Source of the DNA: Pseudomonas lalkuanensis
GTDB lineage: Bacteria; Pseudomonadota; Gammaproteobacteria; Pseudomonadales; Pseudomonadaceae
Assembly (NCBI RefSeq): GCF_008807375.1
Contig: NZ_CP043311.1
Coordinates: forward strand, 3,576,001 to 3,640,000
Direction: 5' to 3'
DNA: 64,000 nucleotides
The position numbers were made by a program, and so were the translations under genes. Within the stretch, counting starts at the first letter, position 1. Every line of letters starts with the position of its first letter. Shown here piece after piece: positions 30,547 through 41,125 of the stretch. The notes under the pieces are model-generated. The model was not told the DNA's origin. It worked only from the letters and a program-made list of their open reading frames with translations, and searched no databases.

Positions 30547-31209
30547 ATGAGCCTGACCCTCTACGGCGCCCCGCTGTCTCCTTTCGTGCGCAAAGTGCGC
30601 CTCTACCTGCTGGAAAAGGGGCTGGACTACCAACTGGAAATCGTCTCGCCCTTCAGCCAGCCGAGCTGGTTCCGCGAGCTGAGCCCCCTGGGCCGCATTC
30701 CGGCCCTGCGCGACGGCGATATGACCCTCGCCGACTCCAGCGTGATCTGCCAGTACCTGGAAGAGAAACACCCCCACCTCGCCCCGCTCTATGGCCGTGA
30801 CGCCGAGGAGCGCGCGCGAGTCCGCTGGCTGGAGAAATATTGCGACTACGAAGTGGCCCCGCTGGCCACCTTCGGCGTGTTCCGCAACCGGACCCTGAAG
30901 CCGTCAATGGGCCAATCCTGCGACGAAGCCATCGTCCAGGCAGCCCTGGTGGACAAGCTGCCGCCCCACTTCGACTACCTGGAAAAGACCCTGGGCACCG
31001 CCGAGTACTTCGTGGGCGAGCGCCTGACCATCGCCGACCTCGCCTTCACCACCCAGATGATCAACATGGAGCACGGCGGCGAGCGCCTCGATGCCGGGTG
31101 CTGGCCGCAGCTGGCGGCCCACTACGCGCGCATGACCGCGCGGGAATCGGCGCAAGCGGTCCTGCCGGGCGAACAGAAGATCCTCGCCAAGCTGGCTGGC
31201 CGCGCCTGA
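30547..31209 (+). CDS. Glutathione S-transferase family protein
   Basis: This 220-residue protein has the thioredoxin-like N-terminal domain, with SPFVRKVRLYLLEKGLDYQL, the cis-proline region LGRIPALRDGD and the glutathione gamma-Glu site LADSSVICQYLE, followed by an all-helical C-terminal domain. The catalytic residue is probably the Ser in PLSPFVRK, as in beta/zeta-like bacterial enzymes that use Ser or Cys. The substrate is unknown. ATG at 30547 follows GAGGACCTCCCG. A terminator lies 71 bases after the stop. Confidence 0.92.
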   Translation: MSLTLYGAPLSPFVRKVRLYLLEKGLDYQLEIVSPFSQPSWFRELSPLGRIPALRDGDMTLADSSVICQYLEEKHPHLAPLYGRDAEERARVRWLEKYCDYEVAPLATFGVFRNRTLKPSMGQSCDEAIVQAALVDKLPPHFDYLEKTLGTAEYFVGERLTIADLAFTTQMINMEHGGERLDAGCWPQLAAHYARMTARESAQAVLPGEQKILAKLAGRA

Positions 31210-31275
31210 GCCTGTAGCTCCTTCAACGCCCTCTAGCAAACCACCTCGCAAGGACGTGGTATCCCAAGCCCAAAC

Positions 31276-31303
31276 GAAAAAGCCCGGATTGATCCGGGCT
31301 TTT
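31276..31303. terminator. Terminator between the GST gene and the fRMsr gene
   Basis: Nine-base arms AGCCCGGAT / ATCCGGGCT around TG (31281-31300) carry A5 on the left and T4 on the right, so it can act on both converging transcripts. Confidence 0.88.
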
Positions 31304-31317
31304 GCATTACAGCGCGA

Positions 31318-31800
31318 TCAGCAGTCGGTCAGGCGCAGGTAGATCGCCGCCAGCTGCTCGATACCGGCCTGGTCCTCTGCGGTGAAGCGCGCCGGCTTGG
31401 GACTGTCCAGGTCGAGCACACCGATCAGTCGGCCGTCCTTCAGCAGCGGCACCACCAGCTCACTGTTGGACGCGCTGTCGCAGGCGATGTGGCCGGGGAA
31501 GGCGTGCACGTCTTCCACTCGCTGGGTTTCCCGGGTGCGTGCCGCTGCGCCGCAGACGCCCTTGCTGAAGGGGATGCGAACGCAGGCGACCTTGCCCTGG
31601 AACGGGCCGAGTACCAGTTCCTCGTTGCGATTGAGGTAGAACCCGGCCCAGTTCAGGTCCGCCAGCTCGTTGAAAAGAAAGGCGGAAAATTGCGAGCTGT
31701 TGGCGATGAAATCGCGCTCATCGGCCAGCAGGGACTCCAGTTGGGCAGCCAGCAGCGCATAACCGGAGAGGCCCGCGCCGGCCTGTTGCAGATCGATCAT
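31318..31800 (-). CDS. Free methionine-(R)-sulfoxide reductase (fRMsr, GAF domain)
   Basis: This 160-residue GAF-domain protein carries the three cysteines used by fRMsr: VACVRIPF, KGVCGAAA and HIACDSASN, in the order and spacing of the E. coli YebR enzyme. The motif GFYLNRNEELVLGPFQG is also diagnostic. The enzyme reduces free Met-R-sulfoxide with thioredoxin in the cytosol. The ATG at 31800 overlaps the stop of the DUF815 ATPase gene, so the two are translationally coupled. It complements MsrB about 4.5 kb away, which repairs the R-form in proteins. Confidence 0.93.
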   Translation of the reverse strand: MIDLQQAGAGLSGYALLAAQLESLLADERDFIANSSQFSAFLFNELADLNWAGFYLNRNEELVLGPFQGKVACVRIPFSKGVCGAAARTRETQRVEDVHAFPGHIACDSASNSELVVPLLKDGRLIGVLDLDSPKPARFTAEDQAGIEQLAAIYLRLTDC

Positions 31801-32693
31801 TTGGAAGACTCCAGTAAAGCGAGCCCGACCCAGTGGCGGGCGAATTGATAGGCGCAACGGCCATTGCGATTGCCGCGGCCAAGGGCCCAGCGAATCGCCA
31901 GTATTTCCAGTTCCTCGGTCCACTCCCAGCGCAGGGCTGCCGGCTCGGCCAGGACGCCGATCCAGTGGCGCACCACGGCCAGGAAGTGATCCTGGGTAAA
32001 GGGATAGAAGGACAGCCATAGACCGAAGCGGTCGGACAGGGCGATCTTGTCCTCCACCGCCTCGTTGGGATGCAGTTCGCCGTCGACCATCTGCCAGTGC
32101 TCGTTGTCGCTCTGTTTCTCCGGCACCAGGTGGCGGCGGTTGGAGGTGGCGTAGAGCAGCACGTTGTCCGGGGCACGTTCCAGGGAGCCATCCAGCACGC
32201 TCTTGAGCACGCGATAGTCGCCCTCGCCCGCCTCGAAGGACAGGTCATCGCAGAACAGCACGAAGCGCTGCGGCAGGCCGGCCAGTTGCTCCACCACGCG
32301 CGGCAGGTCCGCCAGATGGTCGCGCTCGATCTCGATCAGGCGCAGGCCGGCACCGGCATGCTCGGCCAGCAGCGCGCGGACCAGGGAAGACTTGCCGGTA
32401 CCCCGGGCGCCCCAGAGCAGCGCATGGTTGGCCGGCAGCCCGTCGACGAACTGGCGGGTGTTGCCAGCCAGCTGCTCGCGCTGCTTGTCGACACCGATCA
32501 GGTCGGCGAGGGACAGGTCCAGGCTGACGTCCAGCGGTTGCAGGTATCCGCTGCGGCCATCGCGATGCCAGCGAGCAGCCAGGCTCTTCTGCCAGTCGAT
32601 TACCGGCCGAGGGACCGGCAACAGGGGTTCGAGACGAGCCAGCACCGCATCGGCGCGCTCGAGAATCTCATACAGGCGGGAATCCACGTTCAA
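31797..32693 (-). CDS. DUF815 family AAA-type ATPase
   Basis: This 298-residue protein shows Walker A (LLWGARGTGKSSLVRAL, about residue 93), Walker B (RFVLFCDDLSFE) and sensor-like YATSNRRHLVPE, with the DUF815 tail WIGVLAEPAALRWEWTEELE. Members resemble replication-loader ATPases but their function is not defined. It precedes and overlaps the fRMsr gene. Its start at 32693 (MNVDSRLYEIL) is preceded by AAGGAGTTGAACGTG, a strong site. sagS is divergent, with the promoters for both in a 92-base gap. Confidence 0.87.
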   Translation of the reverse strand: MNVDSRLYEILERADAVLARLEPLLPVPRPVIDWQKSLAARWHRDGRSGYLQPLDVSLDLSLADLIGVDKQREQLAGNTRQFVDGLPANHALLWGARGTGKSSLVRALLAEHAGAGLRLIEIERDHLADLPRVVEQLAGLPQRFVLFCDDLSFEAGEGDYRVLKSVLDGSLERAPDNVLLYATSNRRHLVPEKQSDNEHWQMVDGELHPNEAVEDKIALSDRFGLWLSFYPFTQDHFLAVVRHWIGVLAEPAALRWEWTEELEILAIRWALGRGNRNGRCAYQFARHWVGLALLESSK

Positions 32694-32785
32694 CTCCTTC
32701 TTCAGCCGCAGCCATCAGGCGCTGCCGGCAGACGGGATAGGCTATGCTTGGCAAGCCCTCGGAACAAGGCCAAATCCCAAGCCCC

Positions 32786-35093
<2,308 letters not shown>

Positions 35094-35113
<20 letters not shown>

Positions 35114-35561
35114 GCTGACCCAGCAACTCGCCGAGGCGGGCGCGCAGTTCAGCCATTTCGTTGAGGTCCAGCCCGCTGGCGCAGATCAGCTCGTTGCGCA
35201 GCGGCATCACCTTGTCACGCAGAGCCGCGCCCTCTTCCGTCAGCGCCAGGTGCACTTCACGCTCATCGTGGGCCGCGCGCTGGCGGCGCACCAACCCGAG
35301 CTGCTCCAGGCGTTTCAGCAACGGCGTGAGGGTGCCCGAATCCAGCAGCAGGCGCTCGCCCAGGGCCTTGACCGTGGGTTGTTCCGGCGCCCGTGCGTGC
35401 CACTCCCAGAGCACCAGCATGACCAGGTACTGCGGGTAGGTCAGGCCAAGGGGCTCCAGCAGTGGCCGATAGCCGCGAATCACCGCGCGGGACGCGGCAT
35501 AGAGCTTGAAACAGAGCTGGTTGTCCAGCAGCAGCTCCGGCTCGATCGATGGCGTGTTCAT
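35094..35561 (-). CDS. ospR: Thiol-based redox regulator OspR (MarR/OhrR family)
   Basis: This 155-residue winged-helix protein has the OhrR-type reactive Cys17 in LDNQLCFKLYAASR and a second Cys127 in ELICASGLDL. The recognition helix lies near SGTLTPLLKRLEQLG and the wing near HDEREVHLALTEEG. OspR represses the adjacent glutathione peroxidase gene and itself, and oxidation of the N-terminal Cys releases it. Its start overlaps the gpx stop (ATGA), so gpx-ospR is one operon. Its 3' end overlaps the convergent sagS end by 20 bases. Confidence 0.93.
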
Positions 35562-36043
35562 TTCAGCAGGGCTTCGATCTCGGCGGTGATCTCTTCCGGC
35601 TTGGTGGTCGGCGCGAAACGCTTGATGCGCTGGCCGTCATGGCTGATCAGGAACTTGGTGAAGTTCCACTTGATGCCCTGGCTGCCCAGCAAGCCCGGCG
35701 CACGCTTCTTCAGCTGCACGTAGAGCGGATGGGCTTGCGCGCCATTGACGTCGATCTTCTTGAACAGCGGGAAGCTGACGCCGAAGTTCAGCTCGCAGAA
35801 CTCGCTGATGGCGCCTTCGTCACCCGGCTCCTGCTTGCCGAATTGGTTGCACGGGAAGCCCAGCACCACCAGGCCGCGCTCCCTGTATTGCTGCCAGAGT
35901 TCTTCCAGGCCCTTGTACTGCGGGGTGAATCCGCATTTGCTGGCGGTGTTGACCACCAGCAGGGCCTTGCCACCGAAGTCCCCGAGGGTCTTCTGCTCGC
36001 CTTTGATGGTGGTTACGGGGATATCGAGAATCTTGTCGCTCAT
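35558..36043 (-). CDS. gpx: Glutathione peroxidase (Cys type)
   Basis: This 161-residue thioredoxin-fold enzyme carries the peroxidatic Cys37 in NTASKCGFTPQYKGLE, the Gln in GFPCNQFGKQEPG and the Trp/Asn in KWNFTKFL, the usual catalytic tetrad. Cys replaces Sec, as in bacterial enzymes that mostly use thioredoxin. It reduces H2O2 and organic hydroperoxides. The gene is first in the gpx-ospR operon, and a perfect 20-base palindrome 48-67 bases before its start is the likely OspR operator. Confidence 0.95.
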   Translation of the reverse strand: MSDKILDIPVTTIKGEQKTLGDFGGKALLVVNTASKCGFTPQYKGLEELWQQYRERGLVVLGFPCNQFGKQEPGDEGAISEFCELNFGVSFPLFKKIDVNGAQAHPLYVQLKKRAPGLLGSQGIKWNFTKFLISHDGQRIKRFAPTTKPEEITAEIEALLK

Positions 36044-36090
36044 GGTCGGAACCTGTTGGATGAAGTGAGTTCCGGAAAAATAGCTCTCAA

Positions 36091-36110
36091 TTAAATTGTG
36101 TGCAATTTAA
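36091..36110 (-). promoter_or_regulatory. Probable OspR operator before gpx
   Basis: TTAAATTG-TGTG-CAATTTAA is a perfect inverted repeat with 8-base arms, in an AT-rich stretch 48 bases before the gpx start. MarR/OhrR-family operators are of this size and symmetry, and the regulator is encoded in the same operon. Confidence 0.75.
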
Positions 36111-36118
36111 ATTCTCCA

Positions 36119-36144
36119 TAAAAAGGCCCGCCTTCTGGCGGGCC
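36119..36144 (-). terminator. Terminator of msrB
   Basis: On the minus strand the stem GGCCCGCC-AGAA-GGCGGGCC is followed by T5. It lies just after the msrB stop and before the gpx promoter, insulating the two. Confidence 0.9.
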
Positions 36145-36162
36145 TCGGCGAAAGCCGCGCAC

Positions 36163-36555
36163 TTAACGCGGTTCGAGCTTCAGGGACACCGAGTTGATGC
36201 AATAACGCAGTCCGGTGGGACGCGGGCCGTCCGGGAAGACATGACCCAGGTGGGAGTCGCAGCGGGCACAGCGCACCTCGATGCGGTGCATGCCGTGACT
36301 GAAGTCCTCGCGCTCGGCGATGACCTCCTTGTTCACCGGCTGGAAGTAGCTCGGCCAGCCGCTGCCAGAATCGTACTTGGCATCGGAGTCGAACAGCGCT
36401 TCACCGCAACAGGCGCAGTGGTAGATGCCCGGCGTCTTGGTGGCGTAGTACTCGCCGGTGAAGGCGCGCTCGGTGCCGCCCAGACGGCAGACGTGGAACT
36501 GGGCATCGGAAAGCTCTTCGCGCCAGCTTTCCAGGGGTTTCTCAAGCTTGTCCAT
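36163..36555 (-). CDS. msrB: Peptide-methionine (R)-S-oxide reductase MsrB
   Basis: This 130-residue enzyme shows two zinc CxxC motifs ([11 protein letters not shown] and [14 protein letters not shown]), the substrate-site SGSGWPSYF and catalytic Cys119 in [11 protein letters not shown]. It repairs Met-R-sulfoxide in proteins. It has no signal peptide, so it is cytosolic. The start at 36555 (MDKLEKPLE) follows GAGGACTGTC; the longer in-frame reading starts in unrelated sequence. The position between gpx and alaA matches the P. aeruginosa order, as I recall it. Confidence 0.96.
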   Translation of the reverse strand: MDKLEKPLESWREELSDAQFHVCRLGGTERAFTGEYYATKTPGIYHCACCGEALFDSDAKYDSGSGWPSYFQPVNKEVIAEREDFSHGMHRIEVRCARCDSHLGHVFPDGPRPTGLRYCINSVSLKLEPR

Positions 36556-36728
36556 GACAGTCCTCGGCAATGGTAAAAAAGCCCGATCCCGACCTTTTCG
36601 GGCCATCGGGCCGCACGTATCATGCGCGATTCATCAGACGCCAGTCTGGCAGTGGCGTTACAGGCTGCCAAGGCGCAACGATCCCCGTCGCCTCGCGCGA
36701 CCCTTTTCACTCGGGACATCCACGCATC

Positions 36729-37940
36729 ATGCAGGTCAGCAAATCGAACAAGCTCGCCAATGTCTGCTACGACATCCGCGGACCGGTGCTCAAGCACGCC
36801 AAACGCCTGGAAGAGGAAGGCCATCGCATCCTCAAGCTGAACATCGGCAATCCGGCACCGTTCGGTTTCGAAGCCCCGGAGGAAATCCTCCAGGACGTGA
36901 TCCGCAACCTGCCCACAGCCCAGGGCTACAGCGATTCCAAGGGCCTGTTCAGCGCGCGCAAGGCGGTGATGCAGTACTACCAGCAGAAGCAGGTGGAAGG
37001 CGTCGGCATCGAGGACATCTACCTCGGCAACGGCGTCTCCGAGCTGATCGTGATGGCCATGCAGGCCCTGCTGAACAACGGCGATGAGGTGCTGATCCCG
37101 GCACCGGACTACCCGCTGTGGACCGCTTCCGTGGCCCTGGGTGGCGGCAAGCCGGTGCATTACCTGTGCGACGAACAGGCCGGCTGGTTCCCCGACATTG
37201 CCGACATGAAGGCAAAGATCACCCCGAACACCAAGGCCCTGGTGCTGATCAACCCGAACAACCCCACTGGCGCCGTGTATTCGCGCGAAGTGTTGATGGA
37301 CATCGTCGAACTGGCCCGCCAGCACAACCTGGTGCTCTTCTCCGACGAGATCTACGACAAGATCCTCTACGACGAGGCCCAGCACATCTCCACTGCCTCC
37401 CTCGCGCCGGACGTTCTCTGCCTGACCTTCAACGGCCTGTCCAAGTCCTATCGTGTGGCCGGCTTCCGTTCCGGCTGGGTGGCGATTTCCGGTCCCAAGC
37501 ACAAGGCCCAGAGCTACATCGAAGGCCTGGATATCCTGGCCAACATGCGCCTGTGCGCCAACGTACCCAGCCAGCACGCGATCCAGACCGCGCTCGGCGG
37601 CTACCAGAGCATCAACGACCTGGTACTGCCCAACGGCCGCCTGCTGGAACAACGCAACCGCGCCTGGGAATTGCTCAATGACATCCCCGGCGTCAGCTGC
37701 GTGAAGCCCATGGGCGCGCTCTACGCCTTCCCGAAGATCGATCCGAAGGTCTGCCCGATCCACAACGACGAGAAGTTCGTCCTCGACCTGCTGCTCTCCG
37801 AGAAGCTGCTGATCGTCCAGGGCACCGCCTTCAACTGGCCGTGGCCGGACCACTTCCGCGTGGTCACCCTGCCCCGCGTCGACGACCTCGAGCAGGCCAT
37901 CGGCCGTATCGGCAGCTTCCTCAAGTCGTATCGCCAGTAA
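36729..37940 (+). CDS. alaA: Pyridoxal-phosphate aminotransferase, AlaA type
   Basis: This 403-residue class I/II aminotransferase binds PLP on Lys239 in FNGLSKSYRVAGFRSGW. Other family landmarks are LNIGNPAPFGFEAPEEI, GVSELIVMAMQAL, INPNNPTGAVYSRE and DEIYDKILYDE. It is of AlaA type, glutamate-pyruvate transamination giving alanine in the cytosol. ATG at 36729 (MQVSKSNKLANVCYDIRGP) matches AlaA N-termini. It runs divergently from msrB, with 173 bases between. A short unknown gene follows after six bases and is likely cotranscribed. Confidence 0.94.
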   Translation: MQVSKSNKLANVCYDIRGPVLKHAKRLEEEGHRILKLNIGNPAPFGFEAPEEILQDVIRNLPTAQGYSDSKGLFSARKAVMQYYQQKQVEGVGIEDIYLGNGVSELIVMAMQALLNNGDEVLIPAPDYPLWTASVALGGGKPVHYLCDEQAGWFPDIADMKAKITPNTKALVLINPNNPTGAVYSREVLMDIVELARQHNLVLFSDEIYDKILYDEAQHISTASLAPDVLCLTFNGLSKSYRVAGFRSGWVAISGPKHKAQSYIEGLDILANMRLCANVPSQHAIQTALGGYQSINDLVLPNGRLLEQRNRAWELLNDIPGVSCVKPMGALYAFPKIDPKVCPIHNDEKFVLDLLLSEKLLIVQGTAFNWPWPDHFRVVTLPRVDDLEQAIGRIGSFLKSYRQ

Positions 37941-37946
37941 CGCCCC

Positions 37947-38399
37947 ATGGACCTGCAGATCGACGACTTCTACAAGGACTGCGCCACTGGCCTGCTACAG
38001 CTGTATCAGGCCTTTCCGAGGCGGGTCGCGCTCTATGTGGAAGACCTGATCGGTCCGTCCGAACCGGATGAGTTCGGCCTGCCCAGCAAGCGCCACGAAA
38101 GCTGCCTGGGCGCGCTGCTCTGGCTTGCCGACGAGGGCTACCTGCGTTTCGACAGCACCATCCATTTCGAAGCGCTGGACCAGGCGACCCTCACCGAGAA
38201 GGGTTTCCTGCGGATGTCCCGCGCGCTGCCTGGCGCGCTGACCAACCCCGAAAATCTGCCACCCAGCATCCTGCGGGTCCGCGCCAGCCTTGCGCAGCAA
38301 CTGCGCGAGGCCCTGCGCGGAGCCGACAGCGAACGCCTCGTACGCCTGACTCGGCTAATCTTCGAGAGCAGTGCGGACGCCATGGGCGACATAGTTTGA
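37947..38399 (+). CDS. Conserved hypothetical protein (150 aa), winged-helix-like
   Basis: The gene begins six bases after alaA and is likely cotranscribed. The central part, HESCLGALLWLADEGYLRFD then LDQATLTEKGFLRMSRAL, has the helix-turn-helix-wing pattern of a winged-helix fold (buried hydrophobics, LT.KG motif). No DNA-binding function is established, and no membrane segment or Cys pair is present. I recall an equivalent gene between alaA and htpX in P. aeruginosa. Confidence 0.8.
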   Translation: MDLQIDDFYKDCATGLLQLYQAFPRRVALYVEDLIGPSEPDEFGLPSKRHESCLGALLWLADEGYLRFDSTIHFEALDQATLTEKGFLRMSRALPGALTNPENLPPSILRVRASLAQQLREALRGADSERLVRLTRLIFESSADAMGDIV

Positions 38400-38410
38400 A
38401 ATAGTCCCTG

Positions 38411-38440
38411 GTTGAATACGCCAGGGCCGCCCCTTATATA
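38411..38440 (+). promoter_or_regulatory. Candidate sigma-32 heat-shock promoter of htpX
   Basis: GTTGAA (38411-38416) and CCCCTTATATA (38430-38440) stand 13 bases apart, close to the RpoH consensus CTTGAA-N13/14-CCCCATnT. It ends 47 bases before htpX, which is a heat-shock gene in E. coli. Confidence 0.65.
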
Positions 38441-38487
38441 CCCCCGCATACGAAACCGCTTTCCGCCGTGAGGAGACTGTTCCAATC

Positions 38488-39360
38488 ATGATGCGCATTC
38501 TGTTGTTCCTGGCCACAAACCTTGCAGTCCTGGTGATTGCCAGCATCACCCTGAAACTGCTGGGCGTAGACCGGTTCACCGGCCAGAACTACGGCAGCCT
38601 GCTGGTCTACTGCGCCGTGTTCGGCTTCGCCGGCTCGCTGATCTCGCTGTTCATCTCCAAGTGGATGGCGAAAATGAGCACCGGTACCGAGATCATCACC
38701 CAACCCCGCACCCGCCATGAGCAGTGGCTGCTGCAGACCGTCGAGCAACTGTCCCGCGAAGCCGGCATCAAGATGCCGGAAGTGGGCATCTTCCCGGCCT
38801 ACGAAGCGAACGCCTTCGCCACCGGCTGGAACCGGAACGACGCACTGGTGGCCGTGAGCCAGGGCCTGCTGGAGCGCTTCTCCCCCGATGAAGTGAAAGC
38901 CGTGCTGGCCCACGAGATCGGTCACGTGGCCAATGGCGACATGGTCACCCTGTCGCTGATCCAGGGCGTGGTGAACACCTTCGTGATGTTCTTCGCGCGC
39001 ATCTTCGGCAACTTCGTCGACAAGGTGATCCTGAAGAACGAAGAAGGCCCCGGCATCGGCTACTTCGTCGCGACCATCTTCGCCGAACTGGTCCTGGGCA
39101 TCCTCGCCAGCATCATCGTCATGTGGTTCTCGCGCCGCCGCGAATACCGCGCCGACGAAGCCGGCGCCAACCTAGCCGGCACCAACGCCATGATCGGCGC
39201 CCTGCAGCGCCTGCGTGCCGAGCAAGGCGTACCGGTGCAGATGCCCGACAGCCTGACCGCCTTCGGCATCAACGGCGGCCTGAAGCACGGCCTCGCCGGC
39301 CTGCTGATGAGCCACCCGCCGCTGGAAGACCGCATCGAGGCCCTGCGCCGCCGCGGCTGA
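38488..39360 (+). CDS. htpX: Membrane metalloprotease HtpX
   Basis: This 290-residue M48 protease has two N-terminal helices (about 4-25 and 34-55), the zinc motif HEIGH with His142, Glu143 and His146, two further helices (about 158-180 and 195-218), and EYRADEAGA carrying the third zinc ligand. HtpX degrades damaged inner-membrane proteins alongside FtsH. A sigma-32-like promoter lies upstream, and a terminator follows 19 bases after the stop. The length matches the E. coli protein (293 residues). Confidence 0.96.
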   Translation: MMRILLFLATNLAVLVIASITLKLLGVDRFTGQNYGSLLVYCAVFGFAGSLISLFISKWMAKMSTGTEIITQPRTRHEQWLLQTVEQLSREAGIKMPEVGIFPAYEANAFATGWNRNDALVAVSQGLLERFSPDEVKAVLAHEIGHVANGDMVTLSLIQGVVNTFVMFFARIFGNFVDKVILKNEEGPGIGYFVATIFAELVLGILASIIVMWFSRRREYRADEAGANLAGTNAMIGALQRLRAEQGVPVQMPDSLTAFGINGGLKHGLAGLLMSHPPLEDRIEALRRRG

Positions 39361-39379
39361 AACGAATCACACTGACTTG

Positions 39380-39404
39380 GGCGGCCAACTGGCCGCCTTT
39401 TTTT
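39380..39404 (+). terminator. Terminator of htpX
   Basis: GGCGGCC-AACT-GGCCGCC followed by T7 is a textbook intrinsic terminator. Confidence 0.93.
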
Positions 39405-39472
39405 GCCTGCTCCGGACCGCAGGTTGTGGCTGAGTTCAGCGCAGACCTACGTGGCAGACCTGCGTGTCGCGG

Positions 39473-40129
39473 CTATCGGCGGGTCAGGCGGAACACCGGC
39501 TCGTGCAGGCTATCCAGCCCGCGGGAGGCGAACTTCCAGTTCTTCTCCAGAACGTCATTGCGCTCCAGCATCTCCACCTCCCAGCCGGCTTCCAGGTGCC
39601 TGCGCACCTCGGCCTCCGGCACTGAGAAAGGCGGCCCTTGCAGGCGCGCCTGCTCGTAGTCCAGGGTGACCAGCAAGCCATTGCAACGGGCCGGCAGAAT
39701 GCGCTGCAGGTGCGCGACGTAGTCATCACGCATGACCGGCGGCAGGGCGATCAGCGCGGCGCGATCATAGAGCGCCTGGCACTGCGCAACATCCGCCGCA
39801 GTGACGGCGAAGAAATCGCCCTGGAGAATTTCGATGGCACCCGCGCTATAGCGGCGCAGCACACCCTGCTGCGTCACTTCGGGCGTCAGCCCCTGTTCGG
39901 CGAAGAAATCCACCACGGCGCGTTCGGCCAGCTCCACGCCCAGAATCCGGTGCCCCTGCCCCGCCAGCCAGGCCATATCCAGGGTCTTGCCACAGAGCGG
40001 CACCAGTACCTGGCAGCCACGGGGCAGCGACAGTTGTGGCCAGTAGCGCTCCAGATAGGGGTTTACATCGCGCTGGTGGAATCCAATCTGATTCTCCGCC
40101 CAGCGCGACTGCCAGAATTGCTCGTCCAT
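39473..40129 (-). CDS. tpm: Thiopurine S-methyltransferase
   Basis: This 218-residue SAM-dependent methyltransferase begins [19 protein letters not shown] and shows [20 protein letters not shown], the SAM-binding region of the TPMT family, and [13 protein letters not shown]. Bacterial enzymes methylate thiopurines and, in pseudomonads, selenium and tellurium compounds to volatile forms. It converges with htpX and has a 69-base gap containing no other gene. The start at 40129 has GGAGGCGTC before it. Confidence 0.94.
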   Translation of the reverse strand: MDEQFWQSRWAENQIGFHQRDVNPYLERYWPQLSLPRGCQVLVPLCGKTLDMAWLAGQGHRILGVELAERAVVDFFAEQGLTPEVTQQGVLRRYSAGAIEILQGDFFAVTAADVAQCQALYDRAALIALPPVMRDDYVAHLQRILPARCNGLLVTLDYEQARLQGPPFSVPEAEVRRHLEAGWEVEMLERNDVLEKNWKFASRGLDSLHEPVFRLTRR

Positions 40130-40228
40130 GACGCCTCCATGAATTCGATCAAATAGCTCAAATATTTATGCTGGAAATCGATATATCCAGCCAGGATGAT
40201 GCCGGAATCCTACCGGAGGAATTCCGAA

Positions 40229-40996
40229 ATGCTACCCAGCCTCTACATCTCCCACGGCTCTCCCATGCTCGCCCTGGAGCCCGGCGAAAGCGGTCCGGCG
40301 CTAAAGGCCCTGGCCGACTCCCTGCCGCGCCCCAAGGCGATCCTGGTCGTCTCTGCCCACTGGGAGAGCAACCAGCTGCTGCTCAGCGGCAACCCGCTTC
40401 CGGAAACCTGGCACGACTTCTACGGCTTCCCGCCGCCGCTCTACGCCGTGCAATACCCGGCAGCCGGCGCACCGCAGCTGGCCGAGGAAATCGCCGACCT
40501 GCTCACCGAAGCCGGCTTTCCCGCCGGGGTCGACCCGCAACGCCCATTCGACCATGGCACCTGGGTACCGTTGACACTGATGTACCCCGAGGCCGATATC
40601 CCGGTGGTCCAGCTGTCGCTGCCCACCCGCCTCGGCCCTGCGTTCCAGACCCGCATCGGCAAAGCCCTGGCGAGCCTGCGGGAACGTGACATCCTGCTGA
40701 TCGGCTCAGGCAGCATCACCCACAACCTGGGTGAACTGGACTGGCACGCCGGCCCCGAGGTGGTCACCCCCTGGGCCAGGGAATTCCGCGACTGGATGGT
40801 GAAGCGCCTGGAAGCCGACGACGAGGCCGCCCTGCACGACTACCGCAGCCTCGCGCCCCACGCCGCGCGCAACCATCCACGGGACGAGCATCTGCTGCCG
40901 CTCTACTTCGCCCGTGGCGCCGGCAACCGCTTCGGCCTGGTGCACAGCGGTTTCACCCTGGGGGCGCTGGGGATGGATATCTACCGCTTCGACTAA
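40229..40996 (+). CDS. Extradiol dioxygenase, DODA/LigB type (YgiD-like)
   Basis: This 255-residue LigB-superfamily protein begins MLPSLYISHGSPMLALEPG, with His in YISHGSP, then SAHWES, and later GSGSITHNLGELDW, which together provide the non-haem iron or zinc ligands. E. coli YgiD has 4,5-DOPA dioxygenase activity and plant DODA makes betalamic acid; the natural bacterial substrate is unknown. ATG at 40229 follows GGAGGAATTCCGA; an upstream in-frame codon at 40196 is worse. The gene is divergent from tpm with a 99-base gap. Confidence 0.88.
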   Translation: MLPSLYISHGSPMLALEPGESGPALKALADSLPRPKAILVVSAHWESNQLLLSGNPLPETWHDFYGFPPPLYAVQYPAAGAPQLAEEIADLLTEAGFPAGVDPQRPFDHGTWVPLTLMYPEADIPVVQLSLPTRLGPAFQTRIGKALASLRERDILLIGSGSITHNLGELDWHAGPEVVTPWAREFRDWMVKRLEADDEAALHDYRSLAPHAARNHPRDEHLLPLYFARGAGNRFGLVHSGFTLGALGMDIYRFD

Positions 40997-41010
40997 CGGC
41001 TTAACTTTAT

Positions 41011-41044
41011 GGGAGTGAATTCATTCGCGAATGAATTCGCTCCC
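41011..41044. repeat. REP-like palindrome, copy 1
   Basis: A 34-base inverted repeat (arms GGGAGTGAATTCATTCG / CGAATGAATTCGCTCCC, one mismatch). A near-identical copy occurs at 48656-48689 and a related half-site at 44051-44066. Each lies just after a gene. Confidence 0.88.
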
Positions 41045-41083
41045 GCAGGATTGACCGCCACTCCGCCCGCCAGACAAAAAAAA

Positions 41084-41108
41084 GCCCCGCAATTGCGGGG
41101 CCTTTTCG
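41084..41108. terminator. Bidirectional terminator between the dioxygenase gene and deaD
   Basis: The palindrome GCCCCGCAATTGCGGGGC (41084-41101) is flanked by A8 on the left and CTTTT on the right. It lies 18 bases after the deaD stop on the minus strand. Confidence 0.92.
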
Positions 41109-41125
41109 TTTTACAGCATCGCGCT

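Noticed and set aside
35558..36043. Possible selenoprotein glutathione peroxidase
   Set aside because: The catalytic codon is a normal Cys codon; no in-frame TGA is present.
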